From: Aspergillus flavus
Taxonomy: Eukaryota; Ascomycota; Eurotiomycetes; Eurotiales; Aspergillaceae
DNA length: 64,000 nucleotides
Reading direction: 5' to 3'
Assembly: GCF_009017415.1 (NCBI RefSeq)
Contig: NC_092410.1
Location: forward strand, 3,286,001-3,350,000
Shown: in pieces, positions 38,601 through 49,480 of the stretch
How positions within the stretch are numbered: the first letter of the stretch is position 1
How the letters are laid out: every line of letters begins with the position of its first letter
Made by a program: the position numbers and the translations under genes
Notes under the pieces: generated by a model
What the model was told of the DNA's origin: nothing
Seen by the model: the letters and a program-made list of their open reading frames with translations, nothing else
Database searches by the model: none

Positions 38601-40582
38601 GAATTCTAGATCGATACAGACTGTCGTCGATTGTCGTGCCGAACCCGATCCTCTCACGTCTTCCCTGCGTTCATTACTTACAGTACTTTTATGATATCCG
38701 TGCTTCGATCCGGCACTGAACCTGGGGTATGAAACATGGTCACTGTTTAAAGTATATAGAGATCATGGGCGTCTCCAGAACCGGAAACACGGCGGTTTAT
38801 AGCTGTTTTATGGTTGGCCTATGGGATTGTGGTGTTTTGGGGTAGGAACACCATATTTTTTTCTTACTTTTCTTTTCCTTTCTTCTTTCCCTTTCTTCTT
38901 CTTCTTTCTCCCTTTCTTGTACGACACACTGTTATGACCGTAATGACTACGCCAGCAGGAAGATATGATTATGACGGGGTTTGGGACGAAAAAATGATTT
39001 CATTATGTGATATGGATAATATGTATGTTGTCAATGAATTACTGTATGTACCATGAATGAATGGGATGCGCGTCTACGCAATTCTTTTTATTTTAATTTA
39101 TTGATTATCATTTATTTGATTTTATTTTTTGCTTGTTTCTTTTGCTGGGTATCGTCGCCAAACCTTCCTAACAATTAATGTTCCCCAACTTCCTTCATCC
39201 GAATGAATATTTATAGATCTTGCAGATTAAGGTTCAGACTGATGACGGGACGGAATGCGACGGGAAAAGCAATCCCGAAGCATTAGAATGTTTTCGATGC
39301 CATTGATGGGTTATTTTCAGTCTAAACTAGAACCATTAAATGAGGGCCAATGAAAAGTAAAGGAAACAAAAGTAAAAATCGAATGGAAGAAGAGAAAACA
39401 AGATTCCGAAGAGATGTAAATCCGAGGGTCGTTGATGCAGTCCAAGCTTGAATAGGGCCATTTTATCCAAATAAGCTCTGCACCATGAGAGAGTAGGTCA
39501 AATAGTGATCATGGCTTCTGAGACACAAACCGAGGCATGTGCGCATACCGTGCAAAGCTTACGTGTGCATGTCCGGGAGCGGTCGACTGGAAAGGGTAGT
39601 ATTACTTGATCAACCTGACCAGTGTGGACGTTTTAAAGTCGGATATTAAGGTATCATATTTATAGTTAGTATTCTAGAAGTTGTGCCGCATTCAGAGTTG
39701 GGTCAAGTTGGAATGGAACATTGACAGATCTCGCAAAAAAGATGGGGGAGAAGGCTGGAAAAGGACTAGTCCGGACGAGGTAACGTGGGAGTGGAGGTAT
39801 TTTTGGTCTTCTGCGGGACGGGATTGGACCCTTGGACCCTGTCCAGGTCCGTATGGTAATGGTTGTCAGGGTCACCAGCCGCCACTCAACTTTGCGTCTA
39901 TCTTCCGCATGCAGTCGCCCTCTTTCTTCTTCCTTTGTCTTGTCTAGTATCAAGTAGACATTGGACGGCCGACTTGCTCTTCTTCTTCCTTTTTCTTTTT
40001 GTTTGTTCAATCTTTGACGGGCCTTTGTTCTCTATCTTTTCTCTCTTCTTCCTCCTCCTCGCCATTATCCTGTCGTGCAATCTACATACATACTTCCATA
40101 CATACTTCCCGCTGATGGGCTGTGCCCCCCCTCACATCCTGTCACAATTATTTCGGTAACGTTGTCCAAATTTTTTACAGTATGTTCCCTCCTGGTGCTC
40201 TATTGTACCTCTGATTTGAAAGTGTTCAGCACACTCAATTTGACACAGGTTCCGTTTCGATTCTTGGATGATCCAGACTCTCGTCTGGGTCGGGAACCGT
40301 GGTTCGAGACTCTGTCCCTGCCCGCTGATCCGGCACTTTCAGGGCCTTTTTATTTCTCCATCGATCAACCCACTACGGCGTCTGCGCTGTCCTCGCCTGA
40401 TTCGGCTCCTTGCTTACTCGCTTACTTCCCTGTTTCACTTCATCCGCCCATCGAGAGTCTTAATACTGGACCCTTTCTCAGTTTCGGCCTAGATCTTATG
40501 ATTTTCGGGGAATTTGTCTGAAACTCAACAGCCTTTAAAAAAACGACTCAAAAGTCACCACTACCGCTTCTTTCCTATAACG
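38601..40582. other. Intergenic region and leader of btgC
   Basis: About 2 kb without a supportable gene. The 148-aa frame at 40075-40521 lies directly upstream of btgC in pyrimidine-rich DNA and looks like leader sequence. C/T tracts occur at 38855-38930 and 39975-40065. Confidence 0.5.
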
Positions 40583-42692
40583 ATGTCCGGTCCCCACCGG
40601 TCATTCAGCTTCAACCAAGGTGATGATGGTGCGGGAGACGCAGGAGATGTTTCACCAATCCGTTCTCAAGAAGGACATTTCATGAACAGCCCTCCCCGGC
40701 ACAACGACGTGTCCCCGGTTTCTGCCAGAAGCCAGGCGATGGGAAGCTCGCCTTCCAGCGGCTTCTTGTCGGCGCACGAGCACGGCGATCGGGGTTGGGG
40801 TCAGAATTCGGGGCATACGCAAGCGATGCGCACGAATTCAACAACGCCAGGAATGGACAATCTTGGCCCTGCCGCCGTGGGCGGTGGTATCAGTGGTATC
40901 GCCCTTGGCGTTGCCAACTCCCATAACCGTCAGAGTGGAATTGACGCTTTTAGGGACACAGACGGACGCAACCTGCCTGCTGAACGAGGCTACAACACCA
41001 CCGGATCCGACAACCCATACGTTCCAACCCCCCCAGGCGGCGGATCGCACGGAAGCGCCGAGAACTTGCGGCCCCGAGACTCTTACGGTTCGAACGTTGC
41101 ATTGGGTGCCGCTGCCGCTCCCGCAGGCCAGCTGACCCCCGGTGGCTCCAATCCGTCCCAACGCAGTTTATTTGATAGTCCGTATCAGGGTGTGGGAGCT
41201 ATGGATGCGGGCCCATATCAACGACAGTCCGCCTACAGTGCTGCGGGCGACTATCCCCTTGTCATAAACCCTGATGAGATCGCCGATGATGGGGATGATG
41301 GCTTCACGCCTGTCCCGAATGGCAAGTCTGCGAGTTCTAATGCAAGAGCAATTCCGGCAGCCGCCGCTGGGGGAGCTGCCGGGGGTGGGTTATTTGGCTT
41401 GTTCAAGTCGAAGAAAGCCGACAATCCGTCCTATGGGCCTGTGCCAGGGGCAGGATTGGAGGCTGGAGAAAAGAGCCGGTGGGTCAAACCTACACCCGGG
41501 GGAGGAAGTCGCAAACGTGGGTGGATTGTAGGCCTTGCCTTGGCCTTCATTGTTGTCGGGGCGATCGTCGGCGGCGCTGTCGGTGGTACTCTAGGAAATC
41601 GAGAAAATGAAGCCCCGGATACTACAAAATCGGCGTCTAGCGATACCGAATCGAATGGCGATCTCAACAAAGACTCCTCGGAAATCAAAGATTTAATGAA
41701 TAATCCCGACCTCCACAAAGTATTTCCGGGCATGGACTATACTCCCTGGGGCGTCCAGTATCCGCTTTGTCTTAAATATCCACCTTCGCAAAACAATGTC
41801 ACTCGTGATGTGGCAGTGCTCTCACAGTTGACCAACACTGTCCGGCTCTACGGCACGGATTGCAATCAAACAGAGATGGTCTTACATGCTATTGACAGAC
41901 TAGAATTGAAGGACATGAAGGTCTGGCTAGGAGTCTGGATCGACTCGAACGACACGACGAACGATCGACAGATCAAGCAACTATACAAGGTCCTGGACGA
42001 TACGAAAGATATATCCATTTTCAAGGGAGCCATTGTCGGGAACGAAGCACTGTATCGGGCTGGTAATGATATCGCAAGCGCGAAAAAGAAGCTGATCTCG
42101 TATATGGATGATGTGAGGAATCACTTCAAAGAGAAAAACTACGACCTCCCCATAGCGACGTCCGACCTCGGCGACAACTGGAAGGAAGATCTCGTCACGG
42201 CCACAGATCTCGTGATGTCTAACGTGCACCCTTTCTTCGCGGGTGTTACGGCTAAGGAAGCTGCCGGCTGGACCTGGAATTTTTGGAACCAAAACGATGT
42301 CCCGCTAACGAAGGGCACAAATAAGAAGCAAGTCATATCTGAGGTGGGATGGCCAAGTGGTGGCGGTAATGATTGCGGTTCGAACAACAAGTGTACGGAC
42401 GATACGTCCGGCTCCGTAGCTGGCATCGATGAAATGAACCAATTTATGTCGGATTGGATTTGCCAGGCATTGGAGAATGGCACAGATTACTTCTGGTATG
42501 TTACCCCGCTTAAATCCAGATGGACCATGTTCTAACAGATCTTTCAGGTTCGAGGCGTTCGATGAGCCGTGGAAGGTCCAGTATAACACCAAGGATGAGA
42601 ATTGGGAAGATAAATGGGGCCTTATGGATGCCGCGCGCAAGTTGAAGCCAGGGCTCAAGATTCCTGATTGTGGCGGCAAGACAGCCGCATAA
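40583..42692 (+). CDS. btgC: Glucan endo-1,3-beta-glucosidase BtgC (GH17, type II membrane)
   Basis: A cell-wall glucanase of family GH17 cutting beta-1,3-glucan. Exons are 40583-42495 and 42548-42692, giving 685 aa. The start is ATG at 40583 ([12 protein letters not shown]); the frame also reads 23 codons upstream to an ATG at 40514, but family proteins begin at the chosen one. A long Ser/Gly-rich cytoplasmic region is followed by a single hydrophobic helix at about 312-335 ([18 protein letters not shown]), making a type II signal anchor. The outer catalytic domain then shows [21 protein letters not shown], the acid/base Glu488 in [10 protein letters not shown] and the nucleophile Glu587 in [11 protein letters not shown]. 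The second exon carries FEAFDEPWK, also typical of GH17. All catalytic residues are present, so an active enzyme is expected. Confidence 0.92.
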
Positions 42693-43195
42693 TTGATGGT
42701 TCCATTGATTCTGTCGCACCTCATGATCTTTCCTACGATTCTTACGACATCCCTTCCTCTCTTCCCCGTCTTTCCTTCCTCTCCTTGATGATAACGACCA
42801 CATTCCTTTTCATGATGCGTAAAGGCTTTGCAAGGACACGCTTCGGTGTTACATTCTGCTCCTGGGTTTGTAATTTAATGGATGGTTGAAATGTTTGGTT
42901 GATGCGTTTCTGAATTCTTCTTTTTCTGTGAACTATTGAATCTTTCTACATTGCACATGCATAGCTGGATGGTTGATGGAAGAGTGTCACCGTGTATATA
43001 TTATCTGAACACTCGAAGTTGATGGGGTGTTTCAGACTTTTGCAAATACTACTTTCAATTCGGCATCCATATGTTTGTTAATAGCGGTTCTTAGCGGTTG
43101 TATTCTGCTCCTATGTAGTTAGTCTAGACGAAGGTCATAAATCGTATCATACAAAAGTATTTACAGTGAATTTTACCGATATGTCGTCGTCTCAT
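42693..43195. other. Convergent 3' spacer (btgC / SRR1-like)
   Basis: 500 bases between two gene 3' ends. It must hold both polyadenylation regions; nothing else is seen. Confidence 0.5.
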
Positions 43196-44047
43196 CTATT
43201 GCTCACACTCCTCGGGTGAGTATACTCTCATATTCCAGAATGCATGTTCCATGTCCTCGAACCGCGAAATCTTTACGGACAACCTTGATTCCACGAACTG
43301 CCTCACAGCATCTGACTCGATGTCTTCTAATGGACCACCAAATACCAGCGCAGGCGCGTGGGAAAGTAATTGTTCGAGGTGCGTCCGTTCTGCGCCGGGA
43401 CAATAGAGGAGAGTACTAGGTGAGACTTTTTCAAAGCCGTGGGGATGGTCGAGAACGGTAATGTCAAGAGAAGCGAGCAGGGATCTGTCATGGGTATTGA
43501 ACACAGGGTCCTGAGCGAAGACTTCGAGATTCGGGATTGATTTTTCTAATCGGACAACGTCAGTATGCAAAATATCTACCCGCCTGTAGAAGGGCAGAAG
43601 ATCGAGAACGTAAGACTCACTCATCAAATCAACAACGCTCACCAACCCGGCAAGCTGGTACATTGACACGCTCCTCCTATCCACCCAACCACCCTTCAGA
43701 AACCCGCTCGGACTCCCCAATCCAATACAGACAATGCGATCCACTTTCACCGGCGCAGACGATAATGCTCTCTCGACCACCCTCCAACTGTCCGACCCCT
43801 CCCATCGTTGCCGATAACCCCAGAACTGTGTTTGGAGATCTTCCAAATTCAACTGCGCCGGCGCTTCGGCGGGGACAAGGATCTGGGACTGTTTGCCTTG
43901 TTCTGAGTTGTCATGGTGCTGTTGGGTGGGACGCAGAGCTCGACGGGCGCTTTTTCCGCCCGCAGTGACGTGCGTCCAGCCGCTGGAGTCAGTGACTTCG
44001 AGACGCTTATGGTGATTGAGGTTTCTCTTGCGGTTGCTGTGGGGCAT
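43196..44047 (-). CDS. SRR1-like protein
   Basis: Single-exon, 283 aa. A basic N-terminus with a DSSGWTHVTAGGK motif is followed by the SRR1-like fold: VDRIVCIGLGSPSG (about residues 101-114), SMYQLAGLVSVVDL, and later a DPVFNTHDRSLL segment and TLLYCPGAERTHLEQLL. Plant SRR1 acts in light signalling and clock function and yeast Ber1 in microtubule-related processes; the biochemical role is not established, so no specific function is claimed here. It is convergent with btgC. No signal peptide or membrane helix is seen. Confidence 0.8.
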   Translation of the reverse strand: MPHSNRKRNLNHHKRLEVTDSSGWTHVTAGGKSARRALRPTQQHHDNSEQGKQSQILVPAEAPAQLNLEDLQTQFWGYRQRWEGSDSWRVVERALSSAPVKVDRIVCIGLGSPSGFLKGGWVDRRSVSMYQLAGLVSVVDLMSESYVLDLLPFYRRVDILHTDVVRLEKSIPNLEVFAQDPVFNTHDRSLLASLDITVLDHPHGFEKVSPSTLLYCPGAERTHLEQLLSHAPALVFGGPLEDIESDAVRQFVESRLSVKISRFEDMEHAFWNMRVYSPEECEQ

Positions 44048-44988
44048 TATTGCAGGGATTTTAACTGGGATTTCGGGTCGGTGTTGAGATTGAGGGCATG
44101 GTGATGGTGCGATTAATTGAATTAATTGATCGCGATGCGGGCGGTCAAGAGGGGGGATTTCGTTATCTTATCGGAAGATTTTTATCGGCTTTGCATCGCG
44201 AACAAACCAAACAAATCAGTCCTCCATATGGTTTATCTTCCAGAATGTATCTTGAGGCCAGTGTCAACGATTCAATATTGATGACAGCGTTGCTTATTTC
44301 CGATGTTACTTACACCATGCTAGTCTGTCAGACACGCCGACAGCGGTTTTCATTTCTCAGATGATCTCTCTAAGCGCCCAGCCTTTGATAGCGGCTGTGA
44401 TGTGCCTTTGTTAGCGTCCGATTAGGGGCGCTTGCAGGACGGGCATTCCACGAATGAGATGGCGAATCACGCTGCCGAAAGTGATGCCACCTGCAGTGAG
44501 CGTCTTGGAGCTCTGAGTCGGTCCAATCCCAGGCGCGGATCTACCGTTTACTCCTCTCGCGCATATCCAATGCCATGCTGCAGCTGTCAAAGGTTCTCAC
44601 AGAGTTTTGTGTAGCACTCCCCCATCTGCGGGTTGGATCACATCGCTCTTCTGCCTTCTCACTCGTCCGACATGATCATCTCCTCCCCACAGGGCCCCGA
44701 GGCGAGCGCGTTTGCAGGATTTAGACCATGCTTTGTGCCCCTCAAAAAGTCTTGTCTACCCGCCCATCCTCCTTCAGTTGCTGGAAGCTTGTTTCGATGA
44801 TGATCCTGTTAAACGATTAAACTGCTCGCATATTGGTTGACGTCGCGCTGGCTTGAATCTCTGGATGTGTTTCTAAGCCGAGAGAGCCCAGGAGAGTTTT
44901 GTATCTCTGCGCTCTGTTGTTGTCGCTTTCACCTTTCTTATTTTTTCTTTCTTAACCGACATCTCTGTCGAGCCTCATACTGGACACC
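44048..44988. promoter_or_regulatory. Divergent intergenic region, SRR1-like / BIM1-like
   Basis: 940 bases between divergent starts, with a C/T-rich stretch just before the BIM1-like start (44925-44960). No coding region and no specific site can be defended. Confidence 0.45.
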
Positions 44989-45859
44989 ATGAGGACATTC
45001 CAATCATCAGTATCGCAATGGATGGCCTTCCTCCTTATGTGTCTGGGCTTGGCAAATGCCCACACGGTCATCGTTTATCCCGGCTATAGAGGGAACAACT
45101 TATTTACAAACGGCACTGTTGCAGAAGCCAACGGTCTCGGGGTAGCTATGAGCCCCAACGCAACAGACAGCAACTCCTTTATATACCCCTATGGACAACA
45201 ATGGATCTATCCTTGTATGATCACCCAACAACAGTCTATCTAAATTGTCATTTTGTTAACAATCGGTTATTCCATAGGCGGAGGTATGCCCACCTCAACG
45301 AACAGAACCAAGTGGCCTGTCAGCGGCGGTGCGGTCTCTTTCCAACCTGGCTGGTTCCAGGGTCACGCCACAGCATTCATCTACATCAACTTAGGCTTGG
45401 GAACCGTGCCCGATAATATGAGCCATCCCATGATCTCACCGTTCCAGATCAACGGTCCTTCTAATGAGCCGTACCCGGGCACAGTTTGCTTGCCACAGGT
45501 CCCGTTACCGGCCAACATCAGCGTGAGTCCAGGCGACCACGCTACGATTCAATTGGTTGAGACGGCTAAACATGGCGCTGCTTTGTACAATGTATGTTAT
45601 ATGTTATATGTGCCCTGGGTCTAGTTCATGGATATGTGCTGATATGTCGCAGTGTGTGGATATTGAATTCGCAGAACCCGAGGACGTCGCCGAGGTCACC
45701 CGCGATAACTGCTTCAACTCGAGTCATATCACCTTCTCACAAATCTTCGCTGCGACGTCTCTGACGTCGGGTGCTGTTGCACAGGGTACAACGAGAGGGA
45801 CGTTTACGTCGTTATTAGCTGCGGTGTTAGCGGCTGTGATGGGTGCTATGATGATGTAA
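44989..45859 (+). CDS. BIM1-like copper-binding secreted protein (LPMO-like, GPI-anchored)
   Basis: Exons 44989-45214, 45278-45591 and 45653-45859 give 248 aa. A signal peptide (residues 1-24, ending GLANA) leaves His25 as the mature N-terminus, in HTVIVYPGYRGNN. An exposed N-terminal His is one arm of the copper histidine brace of LPMO-like folds. The sequence then matches the X325/BIM1 layout: a GGGMP segment, a FQPGWFQGHATAFIYINLGL block with a further His, a paired-Cys TVCLPQVPLP segment and a CVDIEFAEPEDV segment near the end. A hydrophobic C-terminus (TSLLAAVLAAVMGAMM) suggests a GPI anchor. Family members bind copper and take part in copper acquisition (Cryptococcus Bim1) rather than polysaccharide cleavage. 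Both introns (63 and 61 nt) are needed to restore the frame. Confidence 0.82.
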
Positions 45860-46060
45860 ATGCTTATGTTTCTCTTCCATCTCCTAATTGTGCACGCTTG
45901 TTACGTTGACTTCACTCGTACATACCCAATATAGTTACCCTTTTCTCACTGATGTCTGTAAACCAGCTTAGGATAGTATATGGCATGATGGAGTTAATCA
46001 ATGGAGAATTCTACATTCCTACAATCTACCTTCCATCCCATAAACTAGATAGAGAATCCC

Positions 46061-47257
46061 CTACAACCCCCGTAACAACTCCAAAATAACCTCCACCACA
46101 ACCCCAGGACACTCCTGGGGCGCCCAATGCCCAACCCCATCCACCAACCTCAACACCCTAAAATCCGAACAAACCCTCCCATCCACCATCTTCTCCAAAG
46201 CCCCCGGCTCCTGATAAATCCCCCAATCCAACTTGCCGGACACAAAAGCCGCCGGTACCTCAATCTTCCGACCAGCATACACATCAAAATCCCAAGTATA
46301 CCTGCCCCCAGCAGCCGTTCGCACACGATACCAATTCAACCCACCCTGGAACCCCGTCCGCGCATACTCACCCACATAAACCGCCAATTCCTCATCCGAC
46401 AACCACTCCTTCGAAGCCGCAACCGTCCCCTCCGACTCCGACTCCATGTGCCTCTGCACAGCCTCGCGCATATTCGCCTCCAACGGCATAACATAGTAAT
46501 AAGGCAACTTGACCAAATCCTCAGCCGTCCACCCTTCCAACGGAAACGGCTGATTCCCACCCCAACTCCCACTCTTCAGATAAAAGTACCCTCGCAGGAA
46601 CTCTCCGAGCCCGGTCACCGGCTCCACCATCTCTTCATTCGCTGGCGAAGTCGAATAATACCACTTATAATGCTTCCTGCCGCGCGCAGCAAGCTCATCA
46701 TGCACGTGGTCCCCTGCCGCGGACTCCGTTCCTCCTCCACCACCCTTCTCCTCCCCTTCTTCTCCAGAGGAAGAAGAAGAAGAAGTCCCAAACGGCAACA
46801 CAGGACTCCCATTAAAAGGATGACTCAAAAGCACAACACTCCTAAAGAAATCCGGCCGTACAAGCGCACACATCGCCGCCGTAACAGCCCCACAATCATG
46901 TCCGACCACGCACTGCACAGACCGATACCCCAGCGCATGTACCAGGGTCACCATGTCCCGGACGAAGCTCGTGAGCGTGAATGTATTCAGGTCGACCTCC
47001 GAGAAGGGTCTCGTGTCCCAGCCTGTTGTGCGGCCGAAGCCGCGCTGGTCGGGGGCTACGACGTGGTAGCCAGCTGCTGCTAGTGGGGGGATGACTTTGC
47101 GCCAGGAGAAGGCGAGTTCGGGGAAGCCGTGGAGGAGGAGTAGGAGGGGGCGTGGGGTGTTGGGGTCGGGGTTGGATTCGAGGATGTGGAAGGTTAGGGT
47201 TTTTGTGGGGATGAGGCGGGTGGTTATTCCCTCTGAGAGGGGGAGGGGGGTTGTCAT
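46061..47257 (-). CDS. Epoxide-hydrolase-like alpha/beta hydrolase
   Basis: Single-exon, 398 aa. It shows the HGFPE oxyanion motif (residues 43-47), the DQRGFGRT segment and GHDCG with Asp121 at the nucleophile position. Asp rather than Ser there points to a soluble epoxide hydrolase or haloalkane dehalogenase; fungal context favours epoxide hydrolase, opening epoxides to diols. The SGKLDW aspartate and the GVGHWAPQE histidine near the C-terminus would complete the triad. A low-complexity insert (Ser, Glu and Gly runs, about residues 158-180) interrupts the cap region and looks like a recent microsatellite-type expansion. Codon use is GC-rich at third positions, which produces a 318-aa antisense open frame. 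No signal peptide is seen. Confidence 0.85.
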   Translation of the reverse strand: MTTPLPLSEGITTRLIPTKTLTFHILESNPDPNTPRPLLLLLHGFPELAFSWRKVIPPLAAAGYHVVAPDQRGFGRTTGWDTRPFSEVDLNTFTLTSFVRDMVTLVHALGYRSVQCVVGHDCGAVTAAMCALVRPDFFRSVVLLSHPFNGSPVLPFGTSSSSSSGEEGEEKGGGGGTESAAGDHVHDELAARGRKHYKWYYSTSPANEEMVEPVTGLGEFLRGYFYLKSGSWGGNQPFPLEGWTAEDLVKLPYYYVMPLEANMREAVQRHMESESEGTVAASKEWLSDEELAVYVGEYARTGFQGGLNWYRVRTAAGGRYTWDFDVYAGRKIEVPAAFVSGKLDWGIYQEPGALEKMVDGRVCSDFRVLRLVDGVGHWAPQECPGVVVEVILELLRGL

Positions 47258-47987
47258 TTTTCTTTTGTTTCTTTTATTTTCTCTTTTTGAGGCTTGGTTT
47301 TGGTTGATTGGGGATATTAGGGTGCGTGTGTGAGGGGGGTGGTTGTTTTATACTGAGGAGTTATGTGTTGGAGGTGTTGGAGATCTATCCGTGTAGATTA
47401 GCCACATTGATTACCCGAGGGGTTGTCGGTAGATATCACATGTAGATGTCGCATGAACGGGGCTGTTGTTGTGGGTATATTAGTAGAATTGATTATTCTC
47501 TCCTGAATGTCGTGATGCATTTGTAAGAAGCTTATTACCTATAATTTCTGACCTCGGTAGTTTGACATACTCTAATCATGGATGTCTAGACATGTTCTTT
47601 GCTCCACCTATGGCATCATAAAGCACTTGGTTCCTATATGAACTTGAAGCCTGAAGAACTAGACTCCTATGTATAAATATACAAATGTTTTAGTTGACTA
47701 TTGTTTAGCATCATAATATTCAGTTGCGCATATGCACTGCAACATTTAAAAAACACACCGTCGATATTAGAAACGTATTCATGCCCAAATTGTGAGAATC
47801 TGTCTATACATCGCACACTACGGCACACTGCCCCTATAACGGACCAAAGTCGATTCTTTTGCAGAGAGTGTATAGAGCTAAAGTAAAGTGCATTTAAAGA
47901 AAGGAACGTGACACAAGCTGTCACAGGCTATCATAAATTTGTCATTGTAGACAAAAGCAACAAGTTCTCACGGCGCTACTGCCGTCA
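47258..47987. other. Intergenic spacer with a possible zinc-ribbon micro-frame
   Basis: No firmly supported gene. The plus-strand frame ending at 47886 encodes CPNC-x22-CREC but has no ATG in frame. A TATAAATATA sequence lies near 47674. Confidence 0.4.
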
Positions 47988-48712
47988 CTATCCAGACACA
48001 GTGTAAATGTGAACTCCATGAGGGTGATCAGGACTCCTTGCATTGCAGGTGCATCGACATCCCCGGGTCCAGATTGGTTCCGAAAAAAACCAAGCCGTAT
48101 CCACAGCACTCAGGTTTTTGGGCCACTAAATACAGGTCAAGTGTTACTGCCTCATGGTACATCCTGGATTCCACGTACATCATTTGGTTTCAGGTTGATA
48201 TTGGCTCTTCCATGAGTGATTTCACACAAGCCATTGAAATCGTCTCCAGGATATCGGCAGAGACCAAAGGATTGGGTAACTTTGTGCTCACGGAGTAATT
48301 CTTGAAAGCGCTTCATAAAACGTAACTCTTCCTCCCCAATAGTCAAGCCCTTCTCCTCCGAGAAATAGAACTCTGTCTGTTTGAATGCACCATCAGATGA
48401 GACTGCCCAAATAGCGGGCTGAGGAGGTTTCATTCCGGAGACATGGCCCGCGCTCCAAGGTACAGATTTACCTTGGTAATCAACAAGCATCTCACCAGGC
48501 TCGAGGTCAAAATGACGATGAAGCATGGCGAGACCAAACGTTCGGTCCATGCCCTGCTCAACGAAAAACTTTTTAAAGACATCTTTCACAAGATCATCTC
48601 CATTCAGCTTCACAAAGTTGGTACGGGCAACCTCGAGGGAGGGAAGTGTCTGAAAATGATCCACAGAGTATTCACCGATGGACATATTGGGCAAAGAAAT
48701 TGAACTTGACAA
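47988..48712 (-). CDS. Conserved fungal hypothetical protein, 223 aa
   Basis: Two exons on the minus strand, 48712-48179 and 48125-47988, joined across a 53-nt intron. The unspliced frame would stop seven codons past the donor. I know of similar Aspergillus hypothetical proteins but no function. Recognisable pieces are an LAMLHRHFDLEPGEMLVDY segment, a long acidic helix (EEELRFMKRFQELLREH), a FGLCRYPGDD segment, and in the second exon a WFFSEPIWTRGCRCTC cysteine motif followed by an HPHGVH histidine segment. The last two could bind a metal, but this is inference. No signal peptide or membrane helix is seen. It stands at the edge of the accessory stretch. Confidence 0.65.
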
Positions 48713-49315
48713 GTTGAAAATTCGAAGTCAAGATAGATTGATGTGAAGAGCCAACGCTGGATTTTCTTCGGGGACCTGCTATTGTTTGGAGGGAGATATC
48801 AGTGAAACTGGCGGGGAAACTTCCACCTTTTATAATCCACAGACCCGGATAAGTCCGTTGAATTCTTGTGGCATATTGCATATTTACGCATTCCGACGCC
48901 TCCTGTGAAAAGGGTTTGTTGCCTATTGTGAGTCCTGCAACTGCGTGTAGAGCTGAGACCCTTCGACTCTTTGACAGTTAAGGGCAACCGGCGCTAAGCC
49001 TATTTTGGGGGATTCCAGGAAAATAGACCCCCACCCTCCCCCCAAAGTCTATGGTTTTTAGGTCTTTTCGCATCGGGACAATTAAAATTTATTTCTAATA
49101 ATCTAAATTTTACTCTATATTAATTTGAAGCGATTTTATCTACTTATCACAGAGTTATCGGGGGCCCTGATTTTTGGGGTTATTTTGGTTGGGGTCTGCC
49201 AAGACCTTGAATGCCAACCCTAGGCCGCGGGCAGGCTAGCCCTAATTAGGAAACCAGTTGCCTGAGGCCCTTGTCTAGATAGGCGGCCGGCACAATAAGG
49301 CGAGTCTGGCATGTG

Positions 49316-49366
49316 GGTTAGGTAGGTCAGGTAGGTCAGGTAGGCAGGTGAGGTAGGCAGGCAGGC
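49316..49366. repeat. Degenerate GGTAGGTCA / GGTAGGCAG tandem repeat
   Basis: Five to six units of 8-10 nt in about 50 bases, directly before a second repeat type. Confidence 0.7.
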
Positions 49367-49375
49367 CTGCAGTTC

Positions 49376-49480
49376 AAAGGTGGCTCGGGTCAGTGGTGGC
49401 TCGCGGTCAGAGGTGGCTTCCGGTCAGCGGTGGCTCTAGTCAGACCTCCAGGTCAGAGGTGGCTCGGGGTCAGGATTACC
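49376..49480. repeat. Degenerate tandem repeat, unit about GGTGGCTCGGGTCA(G)
   Basis: Five copies of GGTGGCT followed by a GGTCAG-type segment, spaced 19-43 nt apart, with point differences between copies. Non-coding in all frames as far as I can tell. Confidence 0.7.

Noticed and set aside
40075..40521. 148-aa plus-strand frame before btgC
   Set aside because: Lies in the pyrimidine-rich leader of btgC; no domain, probably untranslated.
46127..47083. 318-aa plus-strand frame
   Set aside because: Antisense to the epoxide-hydrolase-like gene; His/Arg/Pro-rich translation caused by the GC-rich third positions of the real gene.
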